Below are positions 15,325-23,188 of a stretch of 30,829 nt of DNA, one piece after another (the first letter of the stretch is position 1; every line of letters starts with the position of its first letter). The position numbers and the translations under genes were made by a program. The notes below the pieces were generated by a model. The model was not told the origin of the DNA and did not search any database. It saw only the letters and a program-made list of their open reading frames with translations. The stretch is from JAFGNW01 sp964618515 (lineage in GTDB: Bacteria; Zixibacteria; MSB-5A5; GN15; FEB-12). Location of the stretch: contig CAZUAS010000028.1 in assembly GCA_964618515.1 (NCBI GenBank), positions 1-30,829 on the forward strand. The letters run 5' to 3'.

Positions 15325-15859
15325 GAGTTACATTTTATACCTCTGTTAATTTCACTCCCTGCTGACCGGATACAATACTGACCGTTTATTAATTCATAAG
15401 TCTTTTGTCGGCAAAAGTTGTTGGAGAAAAACAAAATAAAGACGCCCCGAACCGGGGGGGAGGGGAACGGAACGGGGCGCATAAGACGGCATTGTTGTAG
15501 ATCATATGCTCGTTGATCCAGCCGCCTGTATATATCTAACTATTACTCGGACAATATTGTTTCCTGATAAATAATATTTTTTTACGCTTTTCTTGTGATA
15601 TAATTCCCCGTTAGATAAAATATATTTTTAAACCCATTTTTTAATAATTTATGATTATTTATTTATTAATCAAGCTTTTTATGGAAATTATTTCCGTATT
15701 TTAAAAAAATTCATTTTTTATTTAAAAAAATATGAAATTAAAAAGCCCTTATTTTTATAAAAAAATTAAGTTGTTACCAAGTTTGAACTTACCACCCTTT
15801 TTGGAGTATAACAATAATATTAAGTTAAATCAGGGTGTCTTTTTGTCGATATTTAAAGT
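15325..15859 (+). other. 535-base gene-free region with a possible promoter
   Basis: Apart from the G-rich hairpin at 15443-15479, this stretch is very AT-rich, especially 15590-15780, with no convincing reading frame. A possible promoter, TTGAAC (15783-15788) and TATAAC (15807-15812) with an 18-base spacer, would drive the lipoprotein gene at 15860. A small palindrome AAGTT-TG-AACTT (15779-15790) overlaps its -35 box. Confidence 0.4.
15443..15479. terminator. G-rich hairpin downstream of asnS
   Basis: CGCCCCG (15443-15449) pairs with CGGGGCG (15473-15479). The 23-base loop is strikingly G-rich on the plus strand (G7, A, G4). It lies about 120 bases after asnS and lacks a T-run. It may stop transcription or fold into an alternative G-quadruplex-like form. 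Confidence 0.45.
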
Positions 15860-16651
15860 ATGAAAATACATCTATTCTTAAAAAAATATCTTTTTTTATG
15901 GCCTTTAGTAATTCTTCTGCTGGCCCATGGTTGTAATGAAAGGTCAACCAATCCCGGACTTCTCGCAGACTATCAACTGAACGGTGCATTAATTGTTGAC
16001 GAAAATGTTGATTCCGCTGTAGTCGTAATTGACTTAAAACGCAATGATTCCATTGTTACTGATGCCGATATCACTTTCAACAATGATACCATGATTTTTA
16101 ACGCCTTAAGTTTCGGTATTGATTATGTTTACTCTCTGGTGAAAAGCTCGCTGACCGGGTACCTTCTGTCCACCCCGAAAATAGCCATCAGAGATTCCGG
16201 TTATTTCCATGATACCGTCACAGTTGTTGTGGCGGATTCTTTTTCAATTTTAACCATTGAACCACCAAACCGGCTGCTTCCGGGCGGTGGGTCAGTGGCG
16301 GTTCAATGGAGTGGTTCTTCCAACGCCGACGGCTACATCCTGGCTGCGGTTCTCAGGGATTCAGCTTACACCGGTAAAGGTTACAGCGCTTACTCGACCT
16401 CGATGAACACCGCGGATAATATTCCCACGGTTGCTTTTACAGATGGCATCAACACCGTCTTTGGCTGGTATTATATCTATGTTTATGCATATACCGGTTC
16501 ACCCGGATATAATGTCACGAAAGATATCCTGCCGGTTCCCCTGCCCGGTCAATTAACGGAAAATATAAATGTTCCGGACTTGAAAGGCCGTTTTGGTTCA
16601 GTCATTATTGCCGCACGGGATTCGGTACAGGTTTATGCGGCGGCCAAATAA
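15860..16651 (+). CDS. Predicted lipoprotein of unknown function
   Basis: A 263-residue secreted lipoprotein. The basic start MKIHLFLKKY and a hydrophobic core lead to LLAHGC, a lipobox-like site with Cys25 as the predicted acylated residue; the -2 histidine is unusual. The rest is rich in beta-strand-forming residues, Asp and Ser. The segment PPNRLLPGGGSVAVQWSGSS resembles a fibronectin type III or immunoglobulin-like strand pattern, suggesting one or two beta-sandwich domains. No catalytic motif is seen. No clear ribosome site precedes the ATG. It ends at a strong terminator and is probably monocistronic. I do not recognise a named family. Confidence 0.75.
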   Translation: MKIHLFLKKYLFLWPLVILLLAHGCNERSTNPGLLADYQLNGALIVDENVDSAVVVIDLKRNDSIVTDADITFNNDTMIFNALSFGIDYVYSLVKSSLTGYLLSTPKIAIRDSGYFHDTVTVVVADSFSILTIEPPNRLLPGGGSVAVQWSGSSNADGYILAAVLRDSAYTGKGYSAYSTSMNTADNIPTVAFTDGINTVFGWYYIYVYAYTGSPGYNVTKDILPVPLPGQLTENINVPDLKGRFGSVIIAARDSVQVYAAAK

Positions 16652-16675
16652 TAAATAAACGAAACGGAATAATCG

Positions 16676-16709
16676 ACAGGCGGCTCCTTAGGTGGCGCCT
16701 GTTTTTTTT
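16676..16709 (+). terminator. Intrinsic terminator after lipoprotein gene
   Basis: ACAGGCG (16676-16682) pairs with CGCCTGT (16696-16702), followed by T8 (16702-16709). Confidence 0.88.
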
Positions 16710-16710
16710 A

Positions 16711-16739
16711 TTGCTCCAGCTTAAAAAGGCGACTAATTT
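16711..16739 (+). promoter_or_regulatory. Promoter predicting a leaderless murQ mRNA
   Basis: TTGCTC (16711-16716) and TAATTT (16734-16739) are 17 bases apart. The usual start point, seven bases after the -10 box, falls on the A of the murQ ATG at 16746. No ribosome site is seen in the six bases between. Confidence 0.4.
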
Positions 16740-16745
16740 CGCTAT

Positions 16746-17660
16746 ATGAAAGACTACAAGGATTTAATTACTCACCTCAGACAACTCGACACGGAGCAGG
16801 TTAACCCCGATACGGTTGACCTTGATAGTCTTTCAGCCATTGAGATTGTCAGGAAAATAAATAACGAAGACCGGAAGGTGGCTGACATAGTGGCCGGGGC
16901 AATACCCGAAATTGCCCGAGCCGCGGAAATCTTCGCCGCTACCCTGCGCCGCGGCGGACGGGTTTTTTACATCGGCGCCGGTACCTCCGGACGCCTGGGT
17001 GTCCTTGACGCCGCCGAATGTCCGCCGACTTTCGGCACCGACCCCGCGCAGATAGTCGGCTTGATTTCCGGCGGCCATGAGACGCTCGTCCTTTCCCGCG
17101 AAGGCGCCGAGGACAACCGGTCAGCGGCAGTCGAGGATTTGATGCAAGCTCGAGCCACCCGCGATGATTTCGTTATCGGGCTTGCCGCCTCCAAACGCAC
17201 TCCCTATACCATCGCCGGTCTCGAGTATGCCCGCCAGCTGGGCTGTCGTACCGCCTTTATAATCTGTAATCCACGTACCGATTTAAAAATAGAGGTCGAT
17301 ATTTTAATCGAACTGCCCGTGGGACCCGAAGTCATCACCGGCTCGACCCGGATGAAATCCGCCACCGCTCAGAAGATGACCCTGAATATGATTTCCACAA
17401 CCGCTATGGTTCTGCTGGGCAAGACCTTCGGTAATCTGATGGTGGACCTTCAGGCTCGCTCCGAAAAACTGGCCGCCCGGTCACGAAAAATACTCATGGA
17501 ACTTCTGGAAGTCTCCCTGGAAGACGCCGATGAGCTTTTAAGGCGAGCCGACGGTTCGGTCAAGCTGGCTATCGTAATACATCAATTCAAATGCACCAAA
17601 GAGGAAGCCCGGAAAAAATTAGAACTTTCCGGGGGGTTTATCCGCCGCATTCCATCCTGA
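16746..17660 (+). CDS. murQ: N-acetylmuramic acid 6-phosphate etherase
   Basis: Cleaves the lactyl ether of N-acetylmuramic acid 6-phosphate to GlcNAc-6-phosphate and D-lactate in cell-wall recycling. The 304-residue protein has the SIS-domain phosphosugar signature YIGAGTSGRLGVLDAAECPPTFG, with catalytic-type Glu91, and EGAEDN with Glu122. The 31-residue spacing equals that of the E. coli catalytic pair. It continues with the family motif GPEVITGSTRMKSATAQKMTLNMIST and a UBA-like C-terminal region. Length is normal. No other recycling genes (anmK, nagZ) lie nearby. It follows the lipoprotein terminator directly and appears to have its own promoter, possibly giving a leaderless mRNA. Confidence 0.97.
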   Translation: MKDYKDLITHLRQLDTEQVNPDTVDLDSLSAIEIVRKINNEDRKVADIVAGAIPEIARAAEIFAATLRRGGRVFYIGAGTSGRLGVLDAAECPPTFGTDPAQIVGLISGGHETLVLSREGAEDNRSAAVEDLMQARATRDDFVIGLAASKRTPYTIAGLEYARQLGCRTAFIICNPRTDLKIEVDILIELPVGPEVITGSTRMKSATAQKMTLNMISTTAMVLLGKTFGNLMVDLQARSEKLAARSRKILMELLEVSLEDADELLRRADGSVKLAIVIHQFKCTKEEARKKLELSGGFIRRIPS

Positions 17661-17813
17661 TCAGTTTTTTTACCATAATCCTTGTCCCTTTTGGGTCATT
17701 TTTCAAAAGGTGTACCATAAGGTACATTCCACTGCCCCACAAAAAACACCCGCCAGCATATAACAGTTTAAATCATAATGACTTATTTCAGCCCTACCAG
17801 ACTGGCACGGGAG

Positions 17814-17842
17814 TTGATTATACTTTGTTTAAACCTGATAAT
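17814..17842 (+). promoter_or_regulatory. Promoter for MORN-like lipoprotein
   Basis: TTGATT (17814-17819) and GATAAT (17837-17842) are 17 bases apart. The leader of about 29 bases carries a good AAAGGAG ribosome site before the ATG at 17878. Confidence 0.5.
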
Positions 17843-17877
17843 GAATTTAATTTTATGAATGAAAGGAGAAATAAGCG

Positions 17878-19029
17878 ATGCTTCGAAAACTGTTCCTTCC
17901 TCTCTTGACGCTCTCACTTCTTATGTGGACCGTGGGTTGCTCCGACAATCCCTCAACCCCGGAAATTAATACTGAAACACCAAACCTTAACGATGATTTT
18001 GGCGGTTATACCGCAACCGATGATGAGCCCGGCTTCGGCGACCCGGAACTCCTGGCATCTGAAAACGACGAAGAAGATGTCACCGATGAACTTCTGGGTA
18101 CACACGAGGTAGATTCCATCATTGCTGATATAAACTCCGGTATGTTTCATTTCCGGGCTATTTGGGGTCGTCTCTGCTACGACTCCACCGTGATGGCTTT
18201 GACCGATTGGACTGGTTCCCTGACAATAAGCCGCGGAGCGGAAATAGTCCGTAAAGTCATCCGTTTCGAGCGTGGCCAGGACTATATCAAACCGCGTACC
18301 GACCGCAGACTGATTGAATGGGTTTCGTTCACCAGCGTTCATAATGACGGTATCGGCGTGGATATTTTCATTCCCAGAGCCTTACCGGTTATAGATACTA
18401 CATATGTGGTCGGCGACCAAAATGATACCACCATCGTAATCGACACTCTCTTCCCGGAACCAGTCACTGTAACATTTGAAACCGGACCTTACAGTCGCAC
18501 CTTCAGCCTGGACGAACTGGCGGCTCTCGACACGACCATTATTCTCGAGGACGGCAACGCCGTTGCTTTCTATGCTGTCCAGTACTTCCGTACCTGGTGT
18601 GCCCGCGGTTTCCTGGCCGGTCACTGGGGTTTCGATTCCACCGGACAGGGTGTTTTCCGGGGAATGTGGATGTCGCACCGGGGCTACCTCGATGGTTGGC
18701 TCAAGGGGAATTTTGGTGTAAACGAGCAGGGACAGAGAGTCTTTTTCGGTAAGTGGATTGACCGCAGCGGCAAATTCGAAGGTTTCCTCAAAGGAACCTA
18801 CCGCCCGATTGGCATGAACAACGGTAATGGCCGCTTTGACAATCTCCGAAAAGGTGGCGGCGCTTTTGAAGGCAATATCTTTAATGCGGAACAGACAGAG
18901 ATTGGGGTTTTAAAAGGGCGGTATTTCAGCGCCCCGCATTTCAGGATCAGCTATTTTCAGGGAAGGTGGAAACTGTACTGTCCTGAAGAGTTCAAACCCG
19001 ACAGTATGAATTTTGATGACGGCTTGTAA
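17878..19029 (+). CDS. Predicted lipoprotein with MORN-like glycine/aromatic repeats
   Basis: A 383-residue exported lipoprotein. The signal MLRKLFLPLLTLSLLMWTVGC ends in a lipobox with Cys21. An acidic linker (residues about 35-80, rich in Asp/Glu) follows. The C-terminal third (about 240-360) contains recurring G-x-F/W/Y-x-G-x-W/F/Y units (FLAGHWGF, FRGMWM, LDGWLKGNF, FFGKWI, FEGFLKGTY, FEGNIF, LKGRYF) spaced 10-20 residues. This resembles MORN or related beta-hairpin repeats. These suggest a surface-exposed, membrane- or glycan-associated scaffold. No catalytic motif is seen. It is strongly expressed-looking: consensus ribosome site and bidirectional terminator. I do not recognise a named family. 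Confidence 0.8.
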   Translation: MLRKLFLPLLTLSLLMWTVGCSDNPSTPEINTETPNLNDDFGGYTATDDEPGFGDPELLASENDEEDVTDELLGTHEVDSIIADINSGMFHFRAIWGRLCYDSTVMALTDWTGSLTISRGAEIVRKVIRFERGQDYIKPRTDRRLIEWVSFTSVHNDGIGVDIFIPRALPVIDTTYVVGDQNDTTIVIDTLFPEPVTVTFETGPYSRTFSLDELAALDTTIILEDGNAVAFYAVQYFRTWCARGFLAGHWGFDSTGQGVFRGMWMSHRGYLDGWLKGNFGVNEQGQRVFFGKWIDRSGKFEGFLKGTYRPIGMNNGNGRFDNLRKGGGAFEGNIFNAEQTEIGVLKGRYFSAPHFRISYFQGRWKLYCPEEFKPDSMNFDDGL

Positions 19030-19083
19030 CGATTGGTAATACCCACAACCACTCCCACCGGGCCGCGACCCGGCTGGAGAAAA

Positions 19084-19120
19084 AACCGACCGCTCCCCTT
19101 AGCGGTCGGTTCTTTTTTTT
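19084..19120. terminator. Bidirectional intrinsic terminator
   Basis: AACCGACCGCT (19084-19094) pairs with AGCGGTCGGTT (19101-19111). On the plus strand it is followed by T8 (19113-19120). On the minus strand it is followed by a T6 tract just beyond 19084. It sits between two convergent lipoprotein genes and can serve both. A smaller hairpin CCGGG/CCCGG precedes it at about 19060. Confidence 0.93.
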
Positions 19121-19139
19121 AATTCACCGCATTGTGAAA

Positions 19140-19973
19140 TTATTTTAATTCTTCTTCAAGCCGGGTAATAACCGAATCGATATTGAATTCCCGGATAAAC
19201 GGCCTGGCTTCCCGGTAAAGTTTTAAAGCTTCCTTCTTTTTCTCTTTGGAATCCTGGGCACCAAGAACATTAGCCAGGTTAAACTTACACTCCGGTGAAG
19301 CTGTATCGGCCGCTAAAAGAGAACGCAACATTTTCTCGGAGGTTTTGTAATCCTCCCGGTAAGCATAAAACTTCGCCTTGGAAAGTAAAAACTGGGGGTT
19401 TTCGCCAAAACGGGTAATGGCGCTGTCTATTATCTGAAAAGCCACATCTAACGAATCCACTATCGCCGCGGCATTGGCCAGTTGTAAAAACCGGTTCGGG
19501 TCATCCATGCCCTTTAAGTAGGCTCGGCGGAGATAGAAAAAAACATTATAAGGGTAATCGGCGCGGGCGTTAAGGTCAGCCAGCTGATAATAATAATCCT
19601 CGAGCTTATCACCGGTATCTACCATGACCATTATCGCCTGCAGGGCATATTCCCACTCGCCGATTGCCACCGCGACTTCGTAAATCTCCTTATTAATTTC
19701 TCTTTGTTTGGGGTACAGAAGGTCTGCCCGCTTGAGGTAAAACAGGGCGGAATCATAATAATACTCACGCTTATAACTCATCCCCAAAAAGAACAGCAGG
19801 TCTTTATCCGAAGGACTTTTCTCGATAGCTTTTAACAGAAGTTTACGTGCCTCGACATATTTGCCGTCGGAAAATGCCTTTAACCCGGCTGATTTAAGTT
19901 CGTCAACCGAATCAGGCCCGCCGCAACTCAGGGAGAAAGTGACCAGACAAACCAGTATAATACATCTTTTCAT
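19140..19973 (-). CDS. TPR-repeat lipoprotein
   Basis: A 277-residue lipoprotein with tetratricopeptide repeats, likely a protein-protein interaction scaffold on an outer or inner membrane leaflet. The signal MKRCIILVCLVTFSLSC ends in lipobox SLSC with Cys17. Repeats begin at AGLKAFSDGKYVEARKLLLKA and continue as DLLFFLGMSYKREYYYDSALFYLKRA and later units to about residue 250. The frame gives MSMKR; the second ATG (19971-19973) is preferred, because AAGGA lies seven bases before it but only two before the first. It has a near-consensus promoter and shares a terminator with the convergent lipoprotein. No partner is indicated. Confidence 0.88.
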   Translation of the reverse strand: MKRCIILVCLVTFSLSCGGPDSVDELKSAGLKAFSDGKYVEARKLLLKAIEKSPSDKDLLFFLGMSYKREYYYDSALFYLKRADLLYPKQREINKEIYEVAVAIGEWEYALQAIMVMVDTGDKLEDYYYQLADLNARADYPYNVFFYLRRAYLKGMDDPNRFLQLANAAAIVDSLDVAFQIIDSAITRFGENPQFLLSKAKFYAYREDYKTSEKMLRSLLAADTASPECKFNLANVLGAQDSKEKKKEALKLYREARPFIREFNIDSVITRLEEELK

Positions 19974-20000
19974 AGACATTTCCTTAAACTATAACGAGTT

Positions 20001-20029
20001 ATTATAATAAAATCTATATCTGATGACAA
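20001..20029 (-). promoter_or_regulatory. Sigma-70 promoter for TPR lipoprotein
   Basis: On the minus strand TTGTCA (complement of 20024-20029) and TATAAT (complement of 20001-20006) are 17 bases apart. The transcription start would be near 19994, about 21 bases before the preferred ATG. Confidence 0.7.
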
Positions 20030-20070
20030 GAAGACTTTGAATTAATACTAAACCCACATTAACCACCCGG

Positions 20071-20098
20071 TTGACTTTATCTGTTTAACCATTAAATT
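20071..20098 (+). promoter_or_regulatory. Promoter predicting a leaderless dprA-like mRNA
   Basis: TTGACT (20071-20076) and TAAATT (20093-20098) are 16 bases apart. The ATG at 20104 begins five bases after the -10 box, at the expected transcription start. No ribosome site fits in between. Confidence 0.45.
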
Positions 20099-20103
20099 AC
20101 AGT

Positions 20104-21006
20104 ATGACTATATCCCAATACAGCCTTACCACCCGGGTGGTAGCCCTGTGTAAATTCAGCGGCGTTAATCCCCGCCTGTGTGAATTTCTCTTCAATTATT
20201 TTAATCAAATCGAAGACCTGTTAAGCGCCGGTATTTCCACACTGATGAAGATTGACGGGATGACCCGCGAGACGGCTGAAAATATTGCCCACACCACCCG
20301 GCATCTCGAGGCAGCCGAAAACTACATTGCCGAGCTGAAAAAAAGGGATATTTATATCATCACCCGTTTCGACCCCGAATATTCACCCTTGCTTTTTGAA
20401 CTCAACAATCCGCCTTCGGTGCTCTATGTTCGGGGACACCTGCCCGATATCAACCTGAAAACGGTCGCCCTGGTGGGCACCTCCGAACCGACCAATGAGG
20501 GCATCGAGATGACGACTCGCCTGGCCAGGATATTCGCCGACAAAAAAGTACAGGTGATATCTTCTCTTTCCGGGGGTATCGATTATGCCGCTCACCTGGG
20601 TTGTAAGACTTCGGGAGGCATTTCCTTCGCCGTTATCGACGCTGGTTTTGACAACCTGACAGTCGACGACAGTATGCCGGTGGCGATTGATATTGTCCAG
20701 CAAGGCGGCTTAATAAGTGAATATCCCCCAGAAGAAAAGCGGGTCCAGGACAATTATCTGGAAACCAATCGTATCCTGGTTGGCTTGTCCCAGGCTGTTG
20801 TAGTCACCGAACTGTACCATGATTCACTCTATACCCTGGACCTTTTGAAGTTCTGCAGCATGATTGGCAAACTGGCATTCCTGCCGGTTGACCCCGAATG
20901 GGGTGCTCTAGCTGATGAAACCAGCCTTAACCTGGCCGTAGAATACGGGGCGATTCCCATGGTCGGTTACGATAAAGTTGACGATATTATCAAAGCCCTT
21001 GTATGA
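20104..21006 (+). CDS. Divergent DprA/Smf-like DNA-processing protein
   Basis: A 300-residue member of the DprA/Smf Rossmann-like family. DprA binds single-stranded DNA and loads RecA during natural transformation. The N-terminus has a helix-hairpin-helix-like MKIDGMTRETAENI. The core follows DprA order: YSPLLFELNNPPSVLYVRG, VALVGTS, SLSGGIDYAAHLGC, GGLISEYPPEE and NRILVGLS. Several usually conserved residues are changed: GTR to GTS, the ARNR loop to ETNR, and the SGSLxTA segment to DSLYTLDLL. The C-terminal winged helix is absent. It may be a specialised paralogue rather than a competence DprA. It leads a compact run with yigZ, pfkB and pap2, and overlaps yigZ by ATGA. Confidence 0.75.
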   Translation: MTISQYSLTTRVVALCKFSGVNPRLCEFLFNYFNQIEDLLSAGISTLMKIDGMTRETAENIAHTTRHLEAAENYIAELKKRDIYIITRFDPEYSPLLFELNNPPSVLYVRGHLPDINLKTVALVGTSEPTNEGIEMTTRLARIFADKKVQVISSLSGGIDYAAHLGCKTSGGISFAVIDAGFDNLTVDDSMPVAIDIVQQGGLISEYPPEEKRVQDNYLETNRILVGLSQAVVVTELYHDSLYTLDLLKFCSMIGKLAFLPVDPEWGALADETSLNLAVEYGAIPMVGYDKVDDIIKALV

Positions 21007-21626
21007 TAAATACCATGAACGATCGCTACCTGACCATCGCTGACGAAGCCCAGGCCGAAATTAAAATCAAAGGCTCCCGCTTTATCGGTGCAACTTTTCA
21101 TGTCCGTACCGCCGAAGAAGCCCTGCAAAAATTGAATATTGTTCGCCAACGTGAATATGCCGCCACTCATCATTGTTATGCCTGGCAGGTCGGGGTGAAC
21201 AAGGAAAAGTTATTCAAGTATTCGGACGCCGGTGAACCGAGTGGCACCGCCGGCAAACCCATTTACGATGTTATTGCCGGTCATGATATAACCATGATCT
21301 TGTTAGTGGTTACCCGATATTTCGGCGGTACCAAACTGGGTACCGGCGGGCTGGTACGAGCCTATGGTGAAACAGCCGCGACGGTTATGGATAAATCAGG
21401 GATAAAGGAAAATTACCTGACAACTGATTATAAAATGGTTCTGGAATTTCCCCATTATGACCGCTGGGTGAAAATCATTAGCCAAATGGGTGCCCGGGTA
21501 ATCGATGCTGCTTTTGCCGAGAAGGTGACAATGCAGATAGAAATACGGCTCAGCCGGGTCGAACAGCTGAAACAGGCCTTCGTGGAATTAACGGGAGGGA
21601 AAGGCGTTTTTGAACCGCTCAAGTAA
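21003..21626 (+). CDS. yigZ: YigZ/IMPACT family protein
   Basis: A 207-residue protein of the YigZ/IMPACT family, widespread and thought to act in translation or nucleic-acid binding, exact role unsettled. Visible motifs are IKGSRFIGATFHVRTAEEA, ATHHCYAWQVG, the family signature SDAGEPSGTAGKPI and VTRYFGGTKLGTGGLVRAYG. The C-terminal domain (after residue 135) is the usual ferredoxin-like EF-G domain V-like fold. Length is typical. The start overlaps the dprA-like stop by four bases; a second ATG four codons later is possible. The end overlaps the next kinase gene by 17 bases, so the three genes are probably co-translated. Confidence 0.93.
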   Translation: MINTMNDRYLTIADEAQAEIKIKGSRFIGATFHVRTAEEALQKLNIVRQREYAATHHCYAWQVGVNKEKLFKYSDAGEPSGTAGKPIYDVIAGHDITMILLVVTRYFGGTKLGTGGLVRAYGETAATVMDKSGIKENYLTTDYKMVLEFPHYDRWVKIISQMGARVIDAAFAEKVTMQIEIRLSRVEQLKQAFVELTGGKGVFEPLK

Positions 21627-22536
21627 TATTTTAAAAGTCGATTGCCTGGGGCTGGGTATTATCCCGCTGGATTTCCTGATTCAGGTAGCTTATTATCCCC
21701 CCGCCGGAGAAAAAATCGATGCTTCCGCCTTGAGTGTGATGGGCGGCGGGCCGATCCCTAATGCCTTGACCGGTCTTTCCCGCATGGGTCTTTCCACCAC
21801 CCTGATAGCAGCTGTCGGTGACGACCTGGTCGGAAGGTTAATTCGTGAGGAATTTAAAAAAGAGAATATTGATTCACGTTTTATCATCGTTAAGAAAAAC
21901 AAACAATCCGATTCAGCCTATGGTTTCGTAGAGAAAGGCAGCGGCCGGCGCACTATTGCCCTGTACCGAAAAATAAGGATTAGTGCCCGTGACTTAACAT
22001 TAAATCGCTACCCCATTCCACGGGTGATACATCTCGATGGCCGGGATCTCGAAGCGTGCCTTAAACTGGCCCGCTGGGGGAAAAAAAAGGGCGCCCTTAT
22101 TTCCTTTGACATCGGTTCTTTGAGAAATGACGTCTCCCCTATTTTCCCGCTGGTGGACCATTTGATTGTGTCCGATGTTTACGCTTTTGGTTTCACCGGT
22201 AAGAAAAACGCCCGGTCGGCTATCCTGAAACTAAAAGAATATTGCCCCGGCACCATTGTTATTACCGAAGGGATAAAAGGTTCTATCGCATATGAAAAGG
22301 ATCGCTGGTATCATCAGCACGCTTTCCGCGTTAAAAATATCGATACCACCGGCGCCGGAGATGCTTTCCACGCCGGTTACCTCTACGGCCTTTTAAAAGG
22401 TTTATCCATCGGGGAACGACTCACCTATGGCGCGGCTGCCGCCGCCCTGAAATGCACCCGTCTGGGAGCGAGAAATCTGCCAACCCTAAAAGAAATCCGG
22501 CGTTATTTGAAAAACCGCCCGAAGTGTTATGTTTGA
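21610..22536 (+). CDS. PfkB-family carbohydrate kinase
   Basis: A 308-residue kinase of the ribokinase/PfkB family, phosphorylating a sugar or nucleoside. N-terminal GLGIIPLDF and the GGGPIPNALTGLSRMG sugar-site loop are present. The C-terminal signature DTTGAGDAFHAGYLYG holds the anion hole and catalytic base Asp251. The start is TTG at 21610, inside the end of yigZ, with the purine-rich GGGAGGGAAAGG just upstream. No ATG fits the N-terminal domain better. The substrate cannot be read from sequence. It overlaps the following PAP2 gene by eight bases, an arrangement that hints at a shared function but proves none. Confidence 0.9.
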   Translation: MNRSSNILKVDCLGLGIIPLDFLIQVAYYPPAGEKIDASALSVMGGGPIPNALTGLSRMGLSTTLIAAVGDDLVGRLIREEFKKENIDSRFIIVKKNKQSDSAYGFVEKGSGRRTIALYRKIRISARDLTLNRYPIPRVIHLDGRDLEACLKLARWGKKKGALISFDIGSLRNDVSPIFPLVDHLIVSDVYAFGFTGKKNARSAILKLKEYCPGTIVITEGIKGSIAYEKDRWYHQHAFRVKNIDTTGAGDAFHAGYLYGLLKGLSIGERLTYGAAAAALKCTRLGARNLPTLKEIRRYLKNRPKCYV

Positions 22537-23125
22537 TCTTTTAAAACAACTGGACCAGCTTTTCTTTTTATTCGTAAACCTCAAACTGGCTAATCCGGTA
22601 ACTGATTTTATCATGCCGGTTATAACTTACGGCCAGGGGATTGTCGCCATCTATCTGATCTGCCTGATAACCATGCTCTGGAAAGGCGACCGGCAACTAC
22701 GCTGGATGGTGCTCTTTTCGATTATTATTCTCATCCTGTGCGACCAGACAGCCAGTACGCTTATTAAAAAATGGCTCTGCCGTCCCCGGCCCTGTCATAT
22801 CATGAACGGTATCAATCTGTTGGTCGACTGCGGCGGGGGCTGGTCGATGCCTTCCTCCCATGCCACCAATGTTTTTGGTCAGTTTATCTTCTTTTCCTTT
22901 TTCTATAAAAGATACGCCTGGATTCTGATGTGCTATGCCGTCCTGGTGGCTGTCAGCCGGGTTTTTGTGGGGGTACATTATCCCGGCGATATTCTGGTCG
23001 GCGCCCTGGTCGGCAGTGTTATAGGCCTTATTATGGTGCCGATATTTACCTGGCTGAAACCGCTGATAATACCCGGATTCAAAATAGAGCCCCCATCACA
23101 GGAAATGAAACTAAAAGAAAAATAG
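22529..23125 (+). CDS. PAP2-family membrane phosphatase
   Basis: A 198-residue integral membrane acid phosphatase of the PAP2 family, which removes phosphate from lipid phosphates such as undecaprenyl pyrophosphate, phosphatidate or sphingoid phosphates. All three signature parts are intact: KKWLCRPRP (residues 80-88), PSSHATN (108-114, catalytic His111) and SRVFVGVHYPGD (143-154, His150 nucleophile). About five to six hydrophobic helices surround them. Length matches small bacterial members. It overlaps the PfkB gene by eight bases. The presence of sphingolipid genes 2-4 kb away makes a lipid role attractive, but the opposite orientation argues against direct co-regulation. Confidence 0.92.
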   Translation: MFDLLKQLDQLFFLFVNLKLANPVTDFIMPVITYGQGIVAIYLICLITMLWKGDRQLRWMVLFSIIILILCDQTASTLIKKWLCRPRPCHIMNGINLLVDCGGGWSMPSSHATNVFGQFIFFSFFYKRYAWILMCYAVLVAVSRVFVGVHYPGDILVGALVGSVIGLIMVPIFTWLKPLIIPGFKIEPPSQEMKLKEK

Positions 23126-23188
23126 CATAAAATATGGTAAAGTACATAAAAGCACGGGATAGCAGACTTAATAAAAAAAGAGATTTAT

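Noticed and set aside
17711..17726. TGTACC-ATAA-GGTACA palindrome upstream of the MORN-like lipoprotein
   Set aside because: A short 6-bp arm palindrome about 90 bases before the promoter; expected by chance and no second copy seen.
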